From Nocardioides aromaticivorans (lineage in GTDB: Bacteria; Actinomycetota; Actinomycetes; Propionibacteriales; Nocardioidaceae), in NCBI RefSeq assembly GCF_013408525.1, contig NZ_JACBZM010000001.1, positions 3,472,001 through 3,536,000 of the forward strand: a DNA stretch of 64,000 nucleotides, in the 5' to 3' direction. The notes under the pieces were generated by a model. It ran no database searches. It saw only the letters and a list, made by a program, of their open reading frames with translations, and had not been told where the DNA came from. The position numbers were made by a program, and so were the translations under genes. Of the stretch, positions 34,138 through 43,920 are shown piece after piece. Positions within the stretch are counted from its first letter, which is position 1; every line of letters begins with the position of its first letter.

Positions 34138-35445
34138 ATGGCCACTCGCGACCGACACCACCAGCTCGCGGACATGTCCGCCGATGCGGTGCTGTCCTTC
34201 GCCGAGCAGCGGCATGCGGCCCGGCTCGATGCCGAGCGCGACATCCTGGAAGCGGCCTACCAGTGGGCCGTCCTGCACTCACCGGACGCGCTTCCTCCTG
34301 CTGACAAGCGTGGTCGGGAGCGCGCGAAGCCCGCGGGTGCGGTGGGTACGCCGCGGATCACGGAGTACGCCGCGGCGACCTTCGGCGCCCGCATCCAGAC
34401 GTCACCGTACGGCGCGAAGAGGCTCATTGCGGACGCGGTCGACCTCGTCCACCGCCTCCCCAAGCTCTGGGCCGGCGTCCAAGCCGGGAAAGTGCGGTCC
34501 ACGCATGCGCGTCATGTCGCCGACGCGACACGTGAACTGTCGGCCGAGGAGGCCGGGTGGGTGGACGGGGAGGTCGTCGAGATCGCCGACGGCCGGCTCG
34601 CCTGGACCCGGTTCGAAGCCATCGTGGAGGGCAAGGTCGCCGCCGCCTCCCCCGAGCTCGCCCGAGCCAAGGAAGAAGCCGCCGCCAAGGACAACTACGT
34701 CCGGGTCTCACGGATCAACAAGCACGGCAAGGCCACCCTCACCTTTCACGCCGACGCGGCCCTCATCCTCGGCTCCAACGCCGGCGTCACAGCCGTGGCC
34801 AAGGCACTTGAGGACCAGATGCCCGACGCCACCAAGAACGAACGCCGGGTCGCCGCCCTTGCCCTCCTGACCAACCCTCAGGCCCACGTCGACCTCACGG
34901 TGGGTCCGGTGAAGCCCAAGGTCGAGATCGTCCTGCACTGCACCCCCGACTCCGCCATCGCCCGGATGGAAGGCCACGGACCGCTCACCGTTGAGTACGT
35001 CCGTCACCTCGTCGAGCACTACGCGAGCGGCGTAAAGGTCCAGCCGGTCATCAACCTCAACCAGGGCGCATCAGTCGACGCCTACGAGATCCCGGCCAAG
35101 CTCCGTGAGGCCGTGCACCTGATCCACCCCGGCGACACGTTCCCGTTCGCAGCGAACCTGTCCCGCAAGGTCGATCTGGACCACCAGATCCCCTACGCCG
35201 AGGGCGGACCGACCTCCACCGACAACCTCGGCCCAATGACCCGCACTCACCACCGGATCAAGACCCACGCCGGCTGGCAAGTCCGACAACCCTTCCCCGG
35301 GATCGTCATCTGGCGAGACCCACACGGGGCCCACTACCTGGTCGACCAGACCGGCACACGACGAGTCACCGGCACCACGGCTGACCAGACACCCACGCGC
35401 GCCGAGATCGCGCTGATGCAGCTCACCGTCGACTGGGCCGCTTGA
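34138..35445 (+). CDS. Second DUF222/HNH endonuclease family protein
   Basis: A 435-residue relative of the protein at 5816-7153: a DUF222 helical region, then a C-terminal HNH domain (VDLDHQIPYAEGGPTSTDNL with a later HH and KTHAGW). The HNH core is present but the two zinc-knuckle cysteine pairs of the first protein are absent, so the two are different subfamilies. No SOS box lies upstream; the region near the start reads CAATACAGGT before the ATG. It neighbours the palindromic repeat array. The last codons and stop are duplicated downstream (35447-35462). Confidence 0.85.
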   Translation: MATRDRHHQLADMSADAVLSFAEQRHAARLDAERDILEAAYQWAVLHSPDALPPADKRGRERAKPAGAVGTPRITEYAAATFGARIQTSPYGAKRLIADAVDLVHRLPKLWAGVQAGKVRSTHARHVADATRELSAEEAGWVDGEVVEIADGRLAWTRFEAIVEGKVAAASPELARAKEEAAAKDNYVRVSRINKHGKATLTFHADAALILGSNAGVTAVAKALEDQMPDATKNERRVAALALLTNPQAHVDLTVGPVKPKVEIVLHCTPDSAIARMEGHGPLTVEYVRHLVEHYASGVKVQPVINLNQGASVDAYEIPAKLREAVHLIHPGDTFPFAANLSRKVDLDHQIPYAEGGPTSTDNLGPMTRTHHRIKTHAGWQVRQPFPGIVIWRDPHGAHYLVDQTGTRRVTGTTADQTPTRAEIALMQLTVDWAA

Positions 35446-35467
35446 CGACTGGGCCGCTTGACGACTG
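35431..35467. repeat. 16-bp tandem duplication over the stop codon of the DUF222 gene
   Basis: GACTGGGCCGCTTGAC occurs at 35431-35446 and 35447-35462, followed by a partial third unit GACTG. The first unit contains the TGA stop at 35443-35445. Confidence 0.9.
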
Positions 35468-35536
35468 AACCCGTCGCGCCGGCGGGCCGAGGATGCGAGG
35501 CGGCCGGTGATCCCGCCAACGCGAGCGGCGACGGGG

Positions 35537-35917
35537 TTATCCGCTGGCCTGGTCCGACGTCACCTGTCGTTGGAACTCGCCTCCGGTGTCGAAGTGTCGG
35601 TCGAGGTAGTCGTCCGGCTCGAGTCGACTGCGCCGGATCAGCGAGAAGACCTCGACCCCCTGCGCGGGCGCGTCCTCGCAGAGGTAGCTCTGTGCGAGTC
35701 CGGTGTACTCGCACTCGACGACGTCGGCGTACTCCTCGGCCTCGGCCTCTGCGAGCGCGATCGCGGCCTCCGCGCTCGCGGCTTGCCACAGGGTGATCCG
35801 CTCCTCGTAGGCGGCCTCGCCGGGTTCGAGCCGACGCGAGCCCGGTGAGTGGTTCTCGCGGCTGACGAAGATGCACCTCACGGCGTACCAGTCCCCGGTG
35901 CCATCGACGTCAGCCAT
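35537..35917 (-). CDS. DUF4288 domain protein
   Basis: A 126-residue soluble acidic protein. The pattern DWYAVRCIFVS, then YEERITLWQAASAEAAIALAEAEAEEYAD fits the DUF4288 family, a small fold also met in immunity proteins and phage contexts. The start at 35917 is chosen over 35989 because a TACGGT -10 (minus strand, 35929-35924) lies 6 nt upstream. It converges with the DUF222 gene. No toxin gene is adjacent, so an immunity role is not supported here. Confidence 0.65.
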   Translation of the reverse strand: MADVDGTGDWYAVRCIFVSRENHSPGSRRLEPGEAAYEERITLWQAASAEAAIALAEAEAEEYADVVECEYTGLAQSYLCEDAPAQGVEVFSLIRRSRLEPDDYLDRHFDTGGEFQRQVTSDQASG

Positions 35918-35923
35918 GGCGTC

Positions 35924-35929
35924 ACCGTA
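35924..35929 (-). promoter_or_regulatory. -10 element for a leaderless DUF4288 gene
   Basis: TACGGT on the minus strand ends 6 nt before the ATG at 35917. Confidence 0.5.
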
Positions 35930-36006
35930 CGGGCGAGGGTTGGGCGGGGCCATCGGTATGGCGCGCCCCCGGCAGGGCACCACGAGCACGAGGACGGAGG
36001 CCCGCC

Positions 36007-36414
36007 ATGACCCAGACGATCACCGCGATGATCCAGACGCACCCCACCGAGATCCGCTACGACCGGCAGCTGCTCGAGGACTGCATCGCCGCGTGCGTCG
36101 AGTGCGCCCAGGCCTGCACCTCCTGTGCCGAGGCGTGCCTGAGCGAGACGGAGATCGATCCGCTGCGTCGCTGCATCCGGGCGAACCTCGATTGCGCCGA
36201 CCTCTGCACTACGACGGCGCGCGTCCTCGCCCGCCATGCCGGGTACGACGCCGCCGCGCTCGCCGGCCTCGTGCTCGCGGCGTGCGCGGAGGCGTGTCGC
36301 AGCTGCGGTGACGAGTGCAGCTCCCATGCCGACATGCACCGCCACTGCGAGGTCTGCGCGGGTGCCTGCCGGCGGTGCGCTGAGGCCTGCGAGCGCCTGC
36401 TCGCCACGTTGTGA
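36007..36414 (+). CDS. Cysteine-rich four-helix protein, copper-storage (Csp/DUF326) type
   Basis: A 135-residue protein with 18 cysteines spaced i, i+3/i+4 along predicted helices (CIAACVECAQACTSCAEAC and later clusters to the C-terminus). This is the pattern of the copper-storage proteins Csp, in which thiolates line a four-helix bundle that holds many Cu(I) ions. No Tat or Sec signal is seen, so it is the cytosolic (Csp3-like) type. GGAGG lies 8 nt before the ATG. Older databases call such proteins ferredoxins, which the spacing does not support. Confidence 0.82.
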   Translation: MTQTITAMIQTHPTEIRYDRQLLEDCIAACVECAQACTSCAEACLSETEIDPLRRCIRANLDCADLCTTTARVLARHAGYDAAALAGLVLAACAEACRSCGDECSSHADMHRHCEVCAGACRRCAEACERLLATL

Positions 36415-36437
36415 GCCCTCGTCTGCCACGTCGCGGA

Positions 36438-36443
36438 TAGCGT
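36438..36443 (+). promoter_or_regulatory. -10 element for a leaderless DUF255 gene
   Basis: TAGCGT ends 6 nt before the GTG at 36450. Confidence 0.55.
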
Positions 36444-36449
36444 GGGACC

Positions 36450-38437
<1,988 letters not shown>

Positions 38438-38441
<4 letters not shown>

Positions 38442-39190
38442 GCGAGCGCTGGCGGTCGGGGCTCGCCCTGGTCATCAGCGCGGTGGTCCTCGTCGTCATG
38501 GTCTTCATCGGCCCGGGGGACGAGCTGGCCGCCCTGCGGCGGGTGTTCGGGATCGGCCAGGACCCGCTCGGCACGCCCGCCGACGTCGCGCCCGGTGGCG
38601 TGCACGCCTTCCTGCAGACCCAGCCCGGCCACCCGCGGCAGCCGGTCGCGTGGGACCCCTGCCGCGAGATCCGCTACGAGGTCAATCCCGACGGTGCGCC
38701 GGGCGACGCCGACGACGCGATCGCCTTCGTGCAGGACGCCGTGGAGGAGGTGTCCGCCCTGACCGGGCTGCAGTTCGACTACGTCGGCGAGACCGACCGC
38801 CGTCCGTCCTGGGAGGCGAGCCTCGTGCCCCGCGGGCGCAGCGAGCCGGTGCTGGTCGCGTGGGCGGACGAGGACGAGGTCGACGAGCTCTCCGGCGACG
38901 TGGCCGGTGTCGGGGGAGCGGTGTCGCAACAGGCGCCCGCCGGCGGATGGCGCCGGTACGTGACCGGTCAGGTCACCCTCGACAGCGACGTCTACGAGCA
39001 GCTCGACGACGAGCGCGACGGGGAGGCCCGCGGACGTGCCATCCTGCTGCATGAGCTCGGCCACCTCGTCGGGCTCGACCACGTCGACTCGCCCGCCGAG
39101 CTGATGTTCGCCGACGAGGTCGGCCTGCTCGACTTCGGCACGGGCGACCGCAACGGCCTGGTCCGGCTCGGCAAGGGGCAGTGCGCCTGA
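38438..39190 (+). CDS. Membrane-anchored zinc metalloprotease, matrixin-like
   Basis: A 250-residue protein: an N-terminal signal-anchor (about residues 7-27) and an extracytoplasmic domain ending in a zincin site, [11 protein letters not shown] (His205, Glu206, His209, His215), the metzincin/matrixin pattern. A methionine in the nearby ELMFAD could be the Met-turn. The ATG overlaps the DUF255 stop (ATGA), so the two are coupled. A conserved Cys-containing segment ([15 protein letters not shown]) is typical of actinobacterial matrixin-like proteins. Substrate unknown. Confidence 0.82.
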
Positions 39191-39201
39191 AGGGGTGGCA
39201 G

Positions 39202-40101
39202 ATGAAGCAGATCGAGACCTCCGCGGAGCCCGGCCGCTTCTTCGACGGCGGCACCGCGAGTGCCGACCCGGACCCGACCCAGCCACCCCGCATCGTGCTG
39301 GAGCGCGTGGAGGTCGGTGAAGTGCGGCGCCGTACCGAGCGCTTCCGGATGCAGCGCCGCATCGCCTACCGCGACCGGGAGTACGGCGTCCTGCTGGTCC
39401 CCGCCGACCCCGGCACCTTCGAGAGCGACCTCGCGTCGGTGCCCGCGATCTTCACGTGGCTGGTGCCGCGCACGGGTCGCCACCTGCCTCCGGCGCTGCT
39501 CCACGACGGGATCGTCCACGGTCCCCACGAGATCCCGGACTACGTCTCCGAGGAGGGCCACGTCCTCGACCGGGTCGCCGCGGACCGGGTCTTCCGTGAC
39601 GCGATGCGCGACACCGACACCGGGCCGGTGCGCAGCTGGCTGGTCTGGTCGGCGGTCACCCTCGGCACCATCCGGGCCGGCTCGACGCAGTGGTCGCGCG
39701 GGCGGCACCTGCGCTACCTGGTGGTGGCCGCCGCGACGCTGCTGGCGATCGCCGCGCTCGGGGTGCTCGCGACGCTCGACCTGTTCGACGTGGTCGACGT
39801 GGTGCCCTGGATGGGGGAGCGGCCCTTCGCCGAGGAGCTCCTGGGCGGCCTGGCCGGCGCGGTCGTCGTACCCGTCGTGCTCGGGCTGGCGTGGGGACGC
39901 TTCGCGGTCGCCGGCGCGGTCAGCGGCGTCGCGCTGGCGGTACTGCTGCACGTCACGGCGGCCCTCGGACTGATCACGCTGGCCTACCTCGCGGCCGAGT
40001 GGCTGGCGCGGCGCCGGCCGGTCGCAGCGCTCACGGCCGGCGCCCTTGTGATCGGCGCCTCGCTGCTCGTGCTCATTTTGTGCCTCGGCCCATTCCGCTG
40101 A
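39202..40101 (+). CDS. DUF1353 protein fused to a membrane domain
   Basis: A 299-residue protein. Residues about 70-130 are the DUF1353 core (FESDLASVPAIFTWLVP and LPPALLHDGIV), with a His-Asp that could bind metal; DUF1353 is otherwise seen in phage and small bacterial proteins. The C-terminal half has about four membrane helices, an unusual addition. I start at the ATG at 39202, 11 nt after the protease stop, with GGGG upstream. A GTG at 39181 would overlap the protease gene by 10 bp. Confidence 0.7.
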   Translation: MKQIETSAEPGRFFDGGTASADPDPTQPPRIVLERVEVGEVRRRTERFRMQRRIAYRDREYGVLLVPADPGTFESDLASVPAIFTWLVPRTGRHLPPALLHDGIVHGPHEIPDYVSEEGHVLDRVAADRVFRDAMRDTDTGPVRSWLVWSAVTLGTIRAGSTQWSRGRHLRYLVVAAATLLAIAALGVLATLDLFDVVDVVPWMGERPFAEELLGGLAGAVVVPVVLGLAWGRFAVAGAVSGVALAVLLHVTAALGLITLAYLAAEWLARRRPVAALTAGALVIGASLLVLILCLGPFR

Positions 40102-40122
40102 CCTGCCACTGGCAAGTACGTT
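40101..40122 (+). promoter_or_regulatory. Operator-like palindrome and -10 of the aldehyde dehydrogenase gene
   Basis: ACCTGCCACTGGCAAGT (40101-40117) is a 17-bp palindrome with one mismatched pair (core TGCCA-C-TGGCA). It abuts the -10 TACGTT (40117-40122), which is 6 nt before the GTG at 40129. A repressor bound there would block the promoter. The likely repressor is not encoded beside it. Confidence 0.5.
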
Positions 40123-40128
40123 CGTGGG

Positions 40129-41619
40129 GTGACCAGCACCGAAGCCGTCCCGGCCGCCGCGCAGACCTTCACCTCGCTCAACCCCGGCACCGGCGAGGTC
40201 GTCGGCACCCACCCGATCCACGACGCCGCCCACGTGCAGGCCGTCGTCGTGACCGCCCGCAAGGAGGCCGAGCGCTGGCAGGCGCTCGGCTTCGAGGGTC
40301 GCAAGAAGGCGCTCGTGAAGTGGCGCAAGGTGATCGCCCGCCGCATGGACGAGCTCGCCTCGCTGATGGCCCGCGAGACCGGCAAGCCGCAGGGTGACGC
40401 CCTCCTCGAGACCGCGCTGGCGATCGACCACCTGGCCTGGGCCGCCAGCCACGCCGAGAAGGTCCTCAAGCGACGCAGCGTGTCCCCGGGCCTGCTGATG
40501 GTCAACCAGGCCGCCAGCGTGGAGTACCGCCCGCTCGGCGTCGTCGGCGTGATCGGTCCGTGGAACTACCCCGTCTTCACGCCGATGGGCTCGATCGCCT
40601 ACGCCCTCGCGGCCGGCAACACGGTCGTCTTCAAGCCGTCGGAGTACACCCCCGGCGTCGGCGTCTGGCTCGCGGACACCTTCCGCGAGGCCGTCGGCCG
40701 TCCGGTCTTCCAGGTCGTCACCGGGTACGGCGAGACGGGCGCCGCGCTCACCACGGCCGGCGTCGACAAGGTGGCCTTCACCGGCTCGACCGCGACGGGC
40801 AAGCGGGTGATGGCCGCCTGCGCCGAGACCCTGACCCCGGTCGTCATCGAGGCGGGCGGCAAGGACGCGCTGATCGTCGCCGACGACGCCGACCTCGACG
40901 AGGCCGCCGAGGCCACCCTGTGGGGCGCGGCCGCCAACGCGGGCCAGACCTGCGCCGGCGTGGAGCGGGTCTACGTCCACGACCGCGTGTACGACGAGTT
41001 CCTCGACAAGCTGGTCGCCGAGGCGCGGAAGCTCAAGGCCGAGCCCGGCGGCCAGGTCGGCCCGATCACGATGCCCTCGCAGGTGGACATCATCCGCCGG
41101 CACATCGACGACGCGCTGGCCCGCGGCGGCCGCGCCCTGGTCGGCGGGCCCGTCCCCGAGGGCGCCCGCTTCGTGCAGCCGACCGTGCTGGTCGACGTAC
41201 CGGAGGACTCGGCGGCCATCCAGGAGGAGACCTTCGGTCCGACCGTCACGGTCACCCGCGTGCGCGACATGGACGAGGCGATCGAGCGCGCCAACGGCAC
41301 CCGGTACGCGCTCGGCTCGACGGTGTTCTCGAAGGACCAGGGCATGGCGATCGCCGAGCGCCTGCGCGCCGGCATGACCGCGATCAACGGCGTGATCTCC
41401 TTCGCCGGGATCCCGACCCTGCCCTTCGGCGGCGTCGGCGACTCCGGCTTCGGCCGGATCCACGGGCCCGACGGCCTGCGCGAGTTCACCTACCCGCACG
41501 CGATCGCGCGGCAGCGCTTCAAGCCGGCCATCGCGCTGACCACCTTCCGTCGTACGGCGAAGGAGGAGCAGCAGCTCACGAAGGTCGTGCGGGGCCTCTA
41601 CGGCCGCGGGAAGAAGTAG
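40129..41619 (+). CDS. Aldehyde dehydrogenase
   Basis: A 496-residue NAD(P)-dependent aldehyde dehydrogenase of usual length. Motifs in order: GPWNYPVF, KPSEYTP, FTGSTATGK, the glutamate in EAGGKDAL, the nucleophile Cys275 in NAGQTCAGVE, and EETFGP. The tail is basic. The class resembles succinate-semialdehyde or coniferyl-type dehydrogenases, but the substrate is not certain. The GTG start has a TACGTT -10 6 nt upstream, next to a palindrome that may be an operator. The last 44 bp overlap the convergent EamA gene. Confidence 0.88.
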   Translation: MTSTEAVPAAAQTFTSLNPGTGEVVGTHPIHDAAHVQAVVVTARKEAERWQALGFEGRKKALVKWRKVIARRMDELASLMARETGKPQGDALLETALAIDHLAWAASHAEKVLKRRSVSPGLLMVNQAASVEYRPLGVVGVIGPWNYPVFTPMGSIAYALAAGNTVVFKPSEYTPGVGVWLADTFREAVGRPVFQVVTGYGETGAALTTAGVDKVAFTGSTATGKRVMAACAETLTPVVIEAGGKDALIVADDADLDEAAEATLWGAAANAGQTCAGVERVYVHDRVYDEFLDKLVAEARKLKAEPGGQVGPITMPSQVDIIRRHIDDALARGGRALVGGPVPEGARFVQPTVLVDVPEDSAAIQEETFGPTVTVTRVRDMDEAIERANGTRYALGSTVFSKDQGMAIAERLRAGMTAINGVISFAGIPTLPFGGVGDSGFGRIHGPDGLREFTYPHAIARQRFKPAIALTTFRRTAKEEQQLTKVVRGLYGRGKK

Positions 41620-42511
41620 CGGCTCCGGCGAGCACGATCACCGCGAAGCCGCCGGCGGCGGTCAGCAGGGTGATCTGCTCGCCCAGCAGCAGCGCCGCCC
41701 AGCTGATCGTCAGCACGGGCTGGACCAGCTGGACCTGGCTGACCTGCGCCATCGGGCCGATCGCGAGCCCGCGGTACCACGCGAAGAAGCCGAGGTACAT
41801 GCTCACGCAGGCGAGATAGGCGAAGCACGCCCACGCCGCGGGCGGCGCCGACGGCGGCTGCCGGACGACGCTGACGGCGGTGAGGGTCGCCATCACGGGC
41901 GCAGCCACGACCAGGGCCCACGAGATGGTCTGCCACGAGCCCAGCTCGCGGGTCAGCAGCCCGCCCTCGGCGTACCCCATCGCGCAGACGAGGACGGCCG
42001 CGAAGAGCAGCAGGTCCGCCCGGTGCACCCCGCTGATCCCGCCGCCCTGGGCGACCGCGAAGCCGACGGCGGCGGCCGCGCCGCAGGCCGAGAGGATCCA
42101 GAACGCGCGCACCGGGCGCTCGCCCGTGCGCAGCACCGCCAGCACCGCCGTGGCGGCGGGCAGCAGCGCGATCACGACCGCACCGTGGCTGGCCGGCACC
42201 TCGGTCAGCGCGTACGTCGTCAGCAGCGGGAAGCCCGCGACCACGCCACCGGCGACGACCGCGAGGCGCAGCCACTGCGACCTGCGGGGGAGCGCCTGCC
42301 GGGTCACCGTGAGTGCGACCGCGGCGAGGGTCGCGGCCACGACCGCCCGACCGGCTCCGATGAAGAGCGGCGACAGGTCGGCGACGGCGACCCGGGTCAG
42401 GGGGACCGTGAAGGAGAAGGCCGCGACGCCGAGGACGCCCCAGCCGAGACCGGCCGGGACGGCGGATAGCAGGTGCCGTCGCGGGACGATAGCGCTACTC
42501 TGTACTGACAT
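41576..42511 (-). CDS. EamA/DMT family transporter
   Basis: A 311-residue membrane protein with about ten hydrophobic segments and the two EamA repeats of drug/metabolite transporters (ADLSPLFIGAGRAVVAATLA in the first; VSMYLGFFAWYRGLAIGP in the second). It probably exports a small metabolite or amino acid. The start ATG at 42511-42509 overlaps the divergent MocR ATG, so both genes share the promoter region. DMT exporters next to MocR regulators are a common pair, which suggests the regulator controls it. Confidence 0.85.
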   Translation of the reverse strand: MSVQSSAIVPRRHLLSAVPAGLGWGVLGVAAFSFTVPLTRVAVADLSPLFIGAGRAVVAATLAAVALTVTRQALPRRSQWLRLAVVAGGVVAGFPLLTTYALTEVPASHGAVVIALLPAATAVLAVLRTGERPVRAFWILSACGAAAAVGFAVAQGGGISGVHRADLLLFAAVLVCAMGYAEGGLLTRELGSWQTISWALVVAAPVMATLTAVSVVRQPPSAPPAAWACFAYLACVSMYLGFFAWYRGLAIGPMAQVSQVQLVQPVLTISWAALLLGEQITLLTAAGGFAVIVLAGAATSSRGRRGPARPS

Positions 42512-42524
42512 GAGCAACGATAGC
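42486..42524. promoter_or_regulatory. Overlapping divergent promoters with paired ACGATAGC repeats
   Basis: ACGATAGC occurs at 42486-42493 and 42517-42524, 31 bp apart. Between them the start codons of the two divergent genes overlap in CATG (42509-42512). Forward -10 TACTCT (42496-42501) is 8 nt before the MocR ATG. Minus-strand TATCGT (42522-42517) is 5 nt before the EamA ATG. Paired direct repeats about three turns apart fit the known way MocR dimers bind. Confidence 0.55.
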
Positions 42525-43916
42525 AGTGATCGGATCGCGGTCGCACTGCGGAGCTGGATCCGCGAGGCGCCCGCCGGCGCCCAGCTGCCGTCGAGCCGCA
42601 CCCTCGTCACCGAGTACGCCGCCAGCCCGGTCACGGTGCAGAAGGCGCTGCGCCGCCTGGTGGCCGAGGGGCTGGTCGAGTCGCGGCCGGGCGTGGGCTC
42701 GTTCGTGCGGGCTGTCCGGCCCAGCCGGGGAGCCGACTTCGGCTGGCAGACGGCCGCCCTGCGCGCGCCCCGCGCGCGGCTCACCGGCGTGGCCGGGCCG
42801 CTCCAGGTCGCCCCGCCCGACGCGCTCGCGCTGCACGCCGGCTACCCGCCCGCGGAGCTGCTCCCGGAGCGGCTGGTCCGCGCCGCGCTGGGCCGGGCCG
42901 CGCGGAGCTCGGCGGCGACCGACCGCCCACCGTCGGCGGGCCTGCAGGAGCTCCGCGCATGGTTCGCGGCCGAGCTCGCCGACGCCACGCCGGCGCACCT
43001 CGGCGCGGTGACCGCGGCCGACGTCGTGGTGGCGCCGGGGAGCCAGAGCGCGCTCTCGTCGATCTTCCGGGCGCTCGTCGCCCCCGGCCAGCCGCTGCTC
43101 GTGGAGTCACCCACCTACTGGGGAGCGATCCAGGCGGCACAGCAGGCGGGCGTCGTACCGGTGCCGGTGCCGACCGGTCCCGACGGGCCGAACCCGGAGG
43201 ACCTCGACCGTGCCTTCCGCGAGACGGGGGCGAGGGCGTTCTACGCCCAGGCCAACTTCGCCAACCCGACCGGAGTGCAGTGGAGCGTCGAGCGCGCGGA
43301 CCAGCTGCTCGAGGTGGTCCGCCAGCACGGGGCCTTCCTCGTCGACGACGACTGGGCGCACGACTTCGGCATCGACAGCGGTCCCCGCCCGGTCGCCGCT
43401 CGCGACGACGCCGGGCACGTCGTCTACCTCCGCTCGCTCACCAAGAGCGTCTCGCCGGCCGTGCGCGTCGCGGCGGTCGTCGCCCGCGGCCCCGCGCGCG
43501 ACCGGATCCTCGGAGACCGCGCGGCGGAGTCGATGTACGTCAGCGGGCTGCTCCAGCAGGCGGCCGTCGAGGTGGTCAGCGACCCCGGCTGGCGCAGCCA
43601 CCTGCGCCGGCTCCGGGTCCAGCTGCGGGAGCGGCGCGACCTGCTCGTGGAGAGCGTCCGGGCGCACGCACCGGGGTTGGAGCTGGACGTCGTACCGCCG
43701 GGCGGGCTGCACCTGTGGGCGCGCCTGCCCGCCGGCACCGACGTGCCACGCCTGGTCCGCGACTGCGCGGCGCGGGGCGTGTGGGTGTCCGGCGGCGACG
43801 AGTGGTTCCCGGCGGAGCCCTCGGGGCCCTTCCTCCGGCTGACCTTCACGGGGCCGGAGCCGGCGCGTTACCCGGAGGCGGCGCGGGTCATCGGGGAGGT
43901 GCTGGCGGTCGGGTGA
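42510..43916 (+). CDS. MocR-type transcriptional regulator (GntR-aminotransferase fusion)
   Basis: A 468-residue regulator: an N-terminal GntR winged helix at about residues 5-75 (LPSSRTLVTEYAASPVTVQK and GLVESRPGVGSFV), then a fold-type-I aminotransferase domain. The PLP lysine is in LRSLTKSVSPAVRVA and the substrate-anchoring FANPTGVQWS is present. MocR proteins use PLP as a sensor. The divergent EamA transporter gene is its likely target. Its ATG shares bases with that gene's ATG, and a TACTCT -10 lies 8 nt upstream. Confidence 0.9.
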   Translation: MSNDSSDRIAVALRSWIREAPAGAQLPSSRTLVTEYAASPVTVQKALRRLVAEGLVESRPGVGSFVRAVRPSRGADFGWQTAALRAPRARLTGVAGPLQVAPPDALALHAGYPPAELLPERLVRAALGRAARSSAATDRPPSAGLQELRAWFAAELADATPAHLGAVTAADVVVAPGSQSALSSIFRALVAPGQPLLVESPTYWGAIQAAQQAGVVPVPVPTGPDGPNPEDLDRAFRETGARAFYAQANFANPTGVQWSVERADQLLEVVRQHGAFLVDDDWAHDFGIDSGPRPVAARDDAGHVVYLRSLTKSVSPAVRVAAVVARGPARDRILGDRAAESMYVSGLLQQAAVEVVSDPGWRSHLRRLRVQLRERRDLLVESVRAHAPGLELDVVPPGGLHLWARLPAGTDVPRLVRDCAARGVWVSGGDEWFPAEPSGPFLRLTFTGPEPARYPEAARVIGEVLAVG

Positions 43917-43920
43917 CCGG

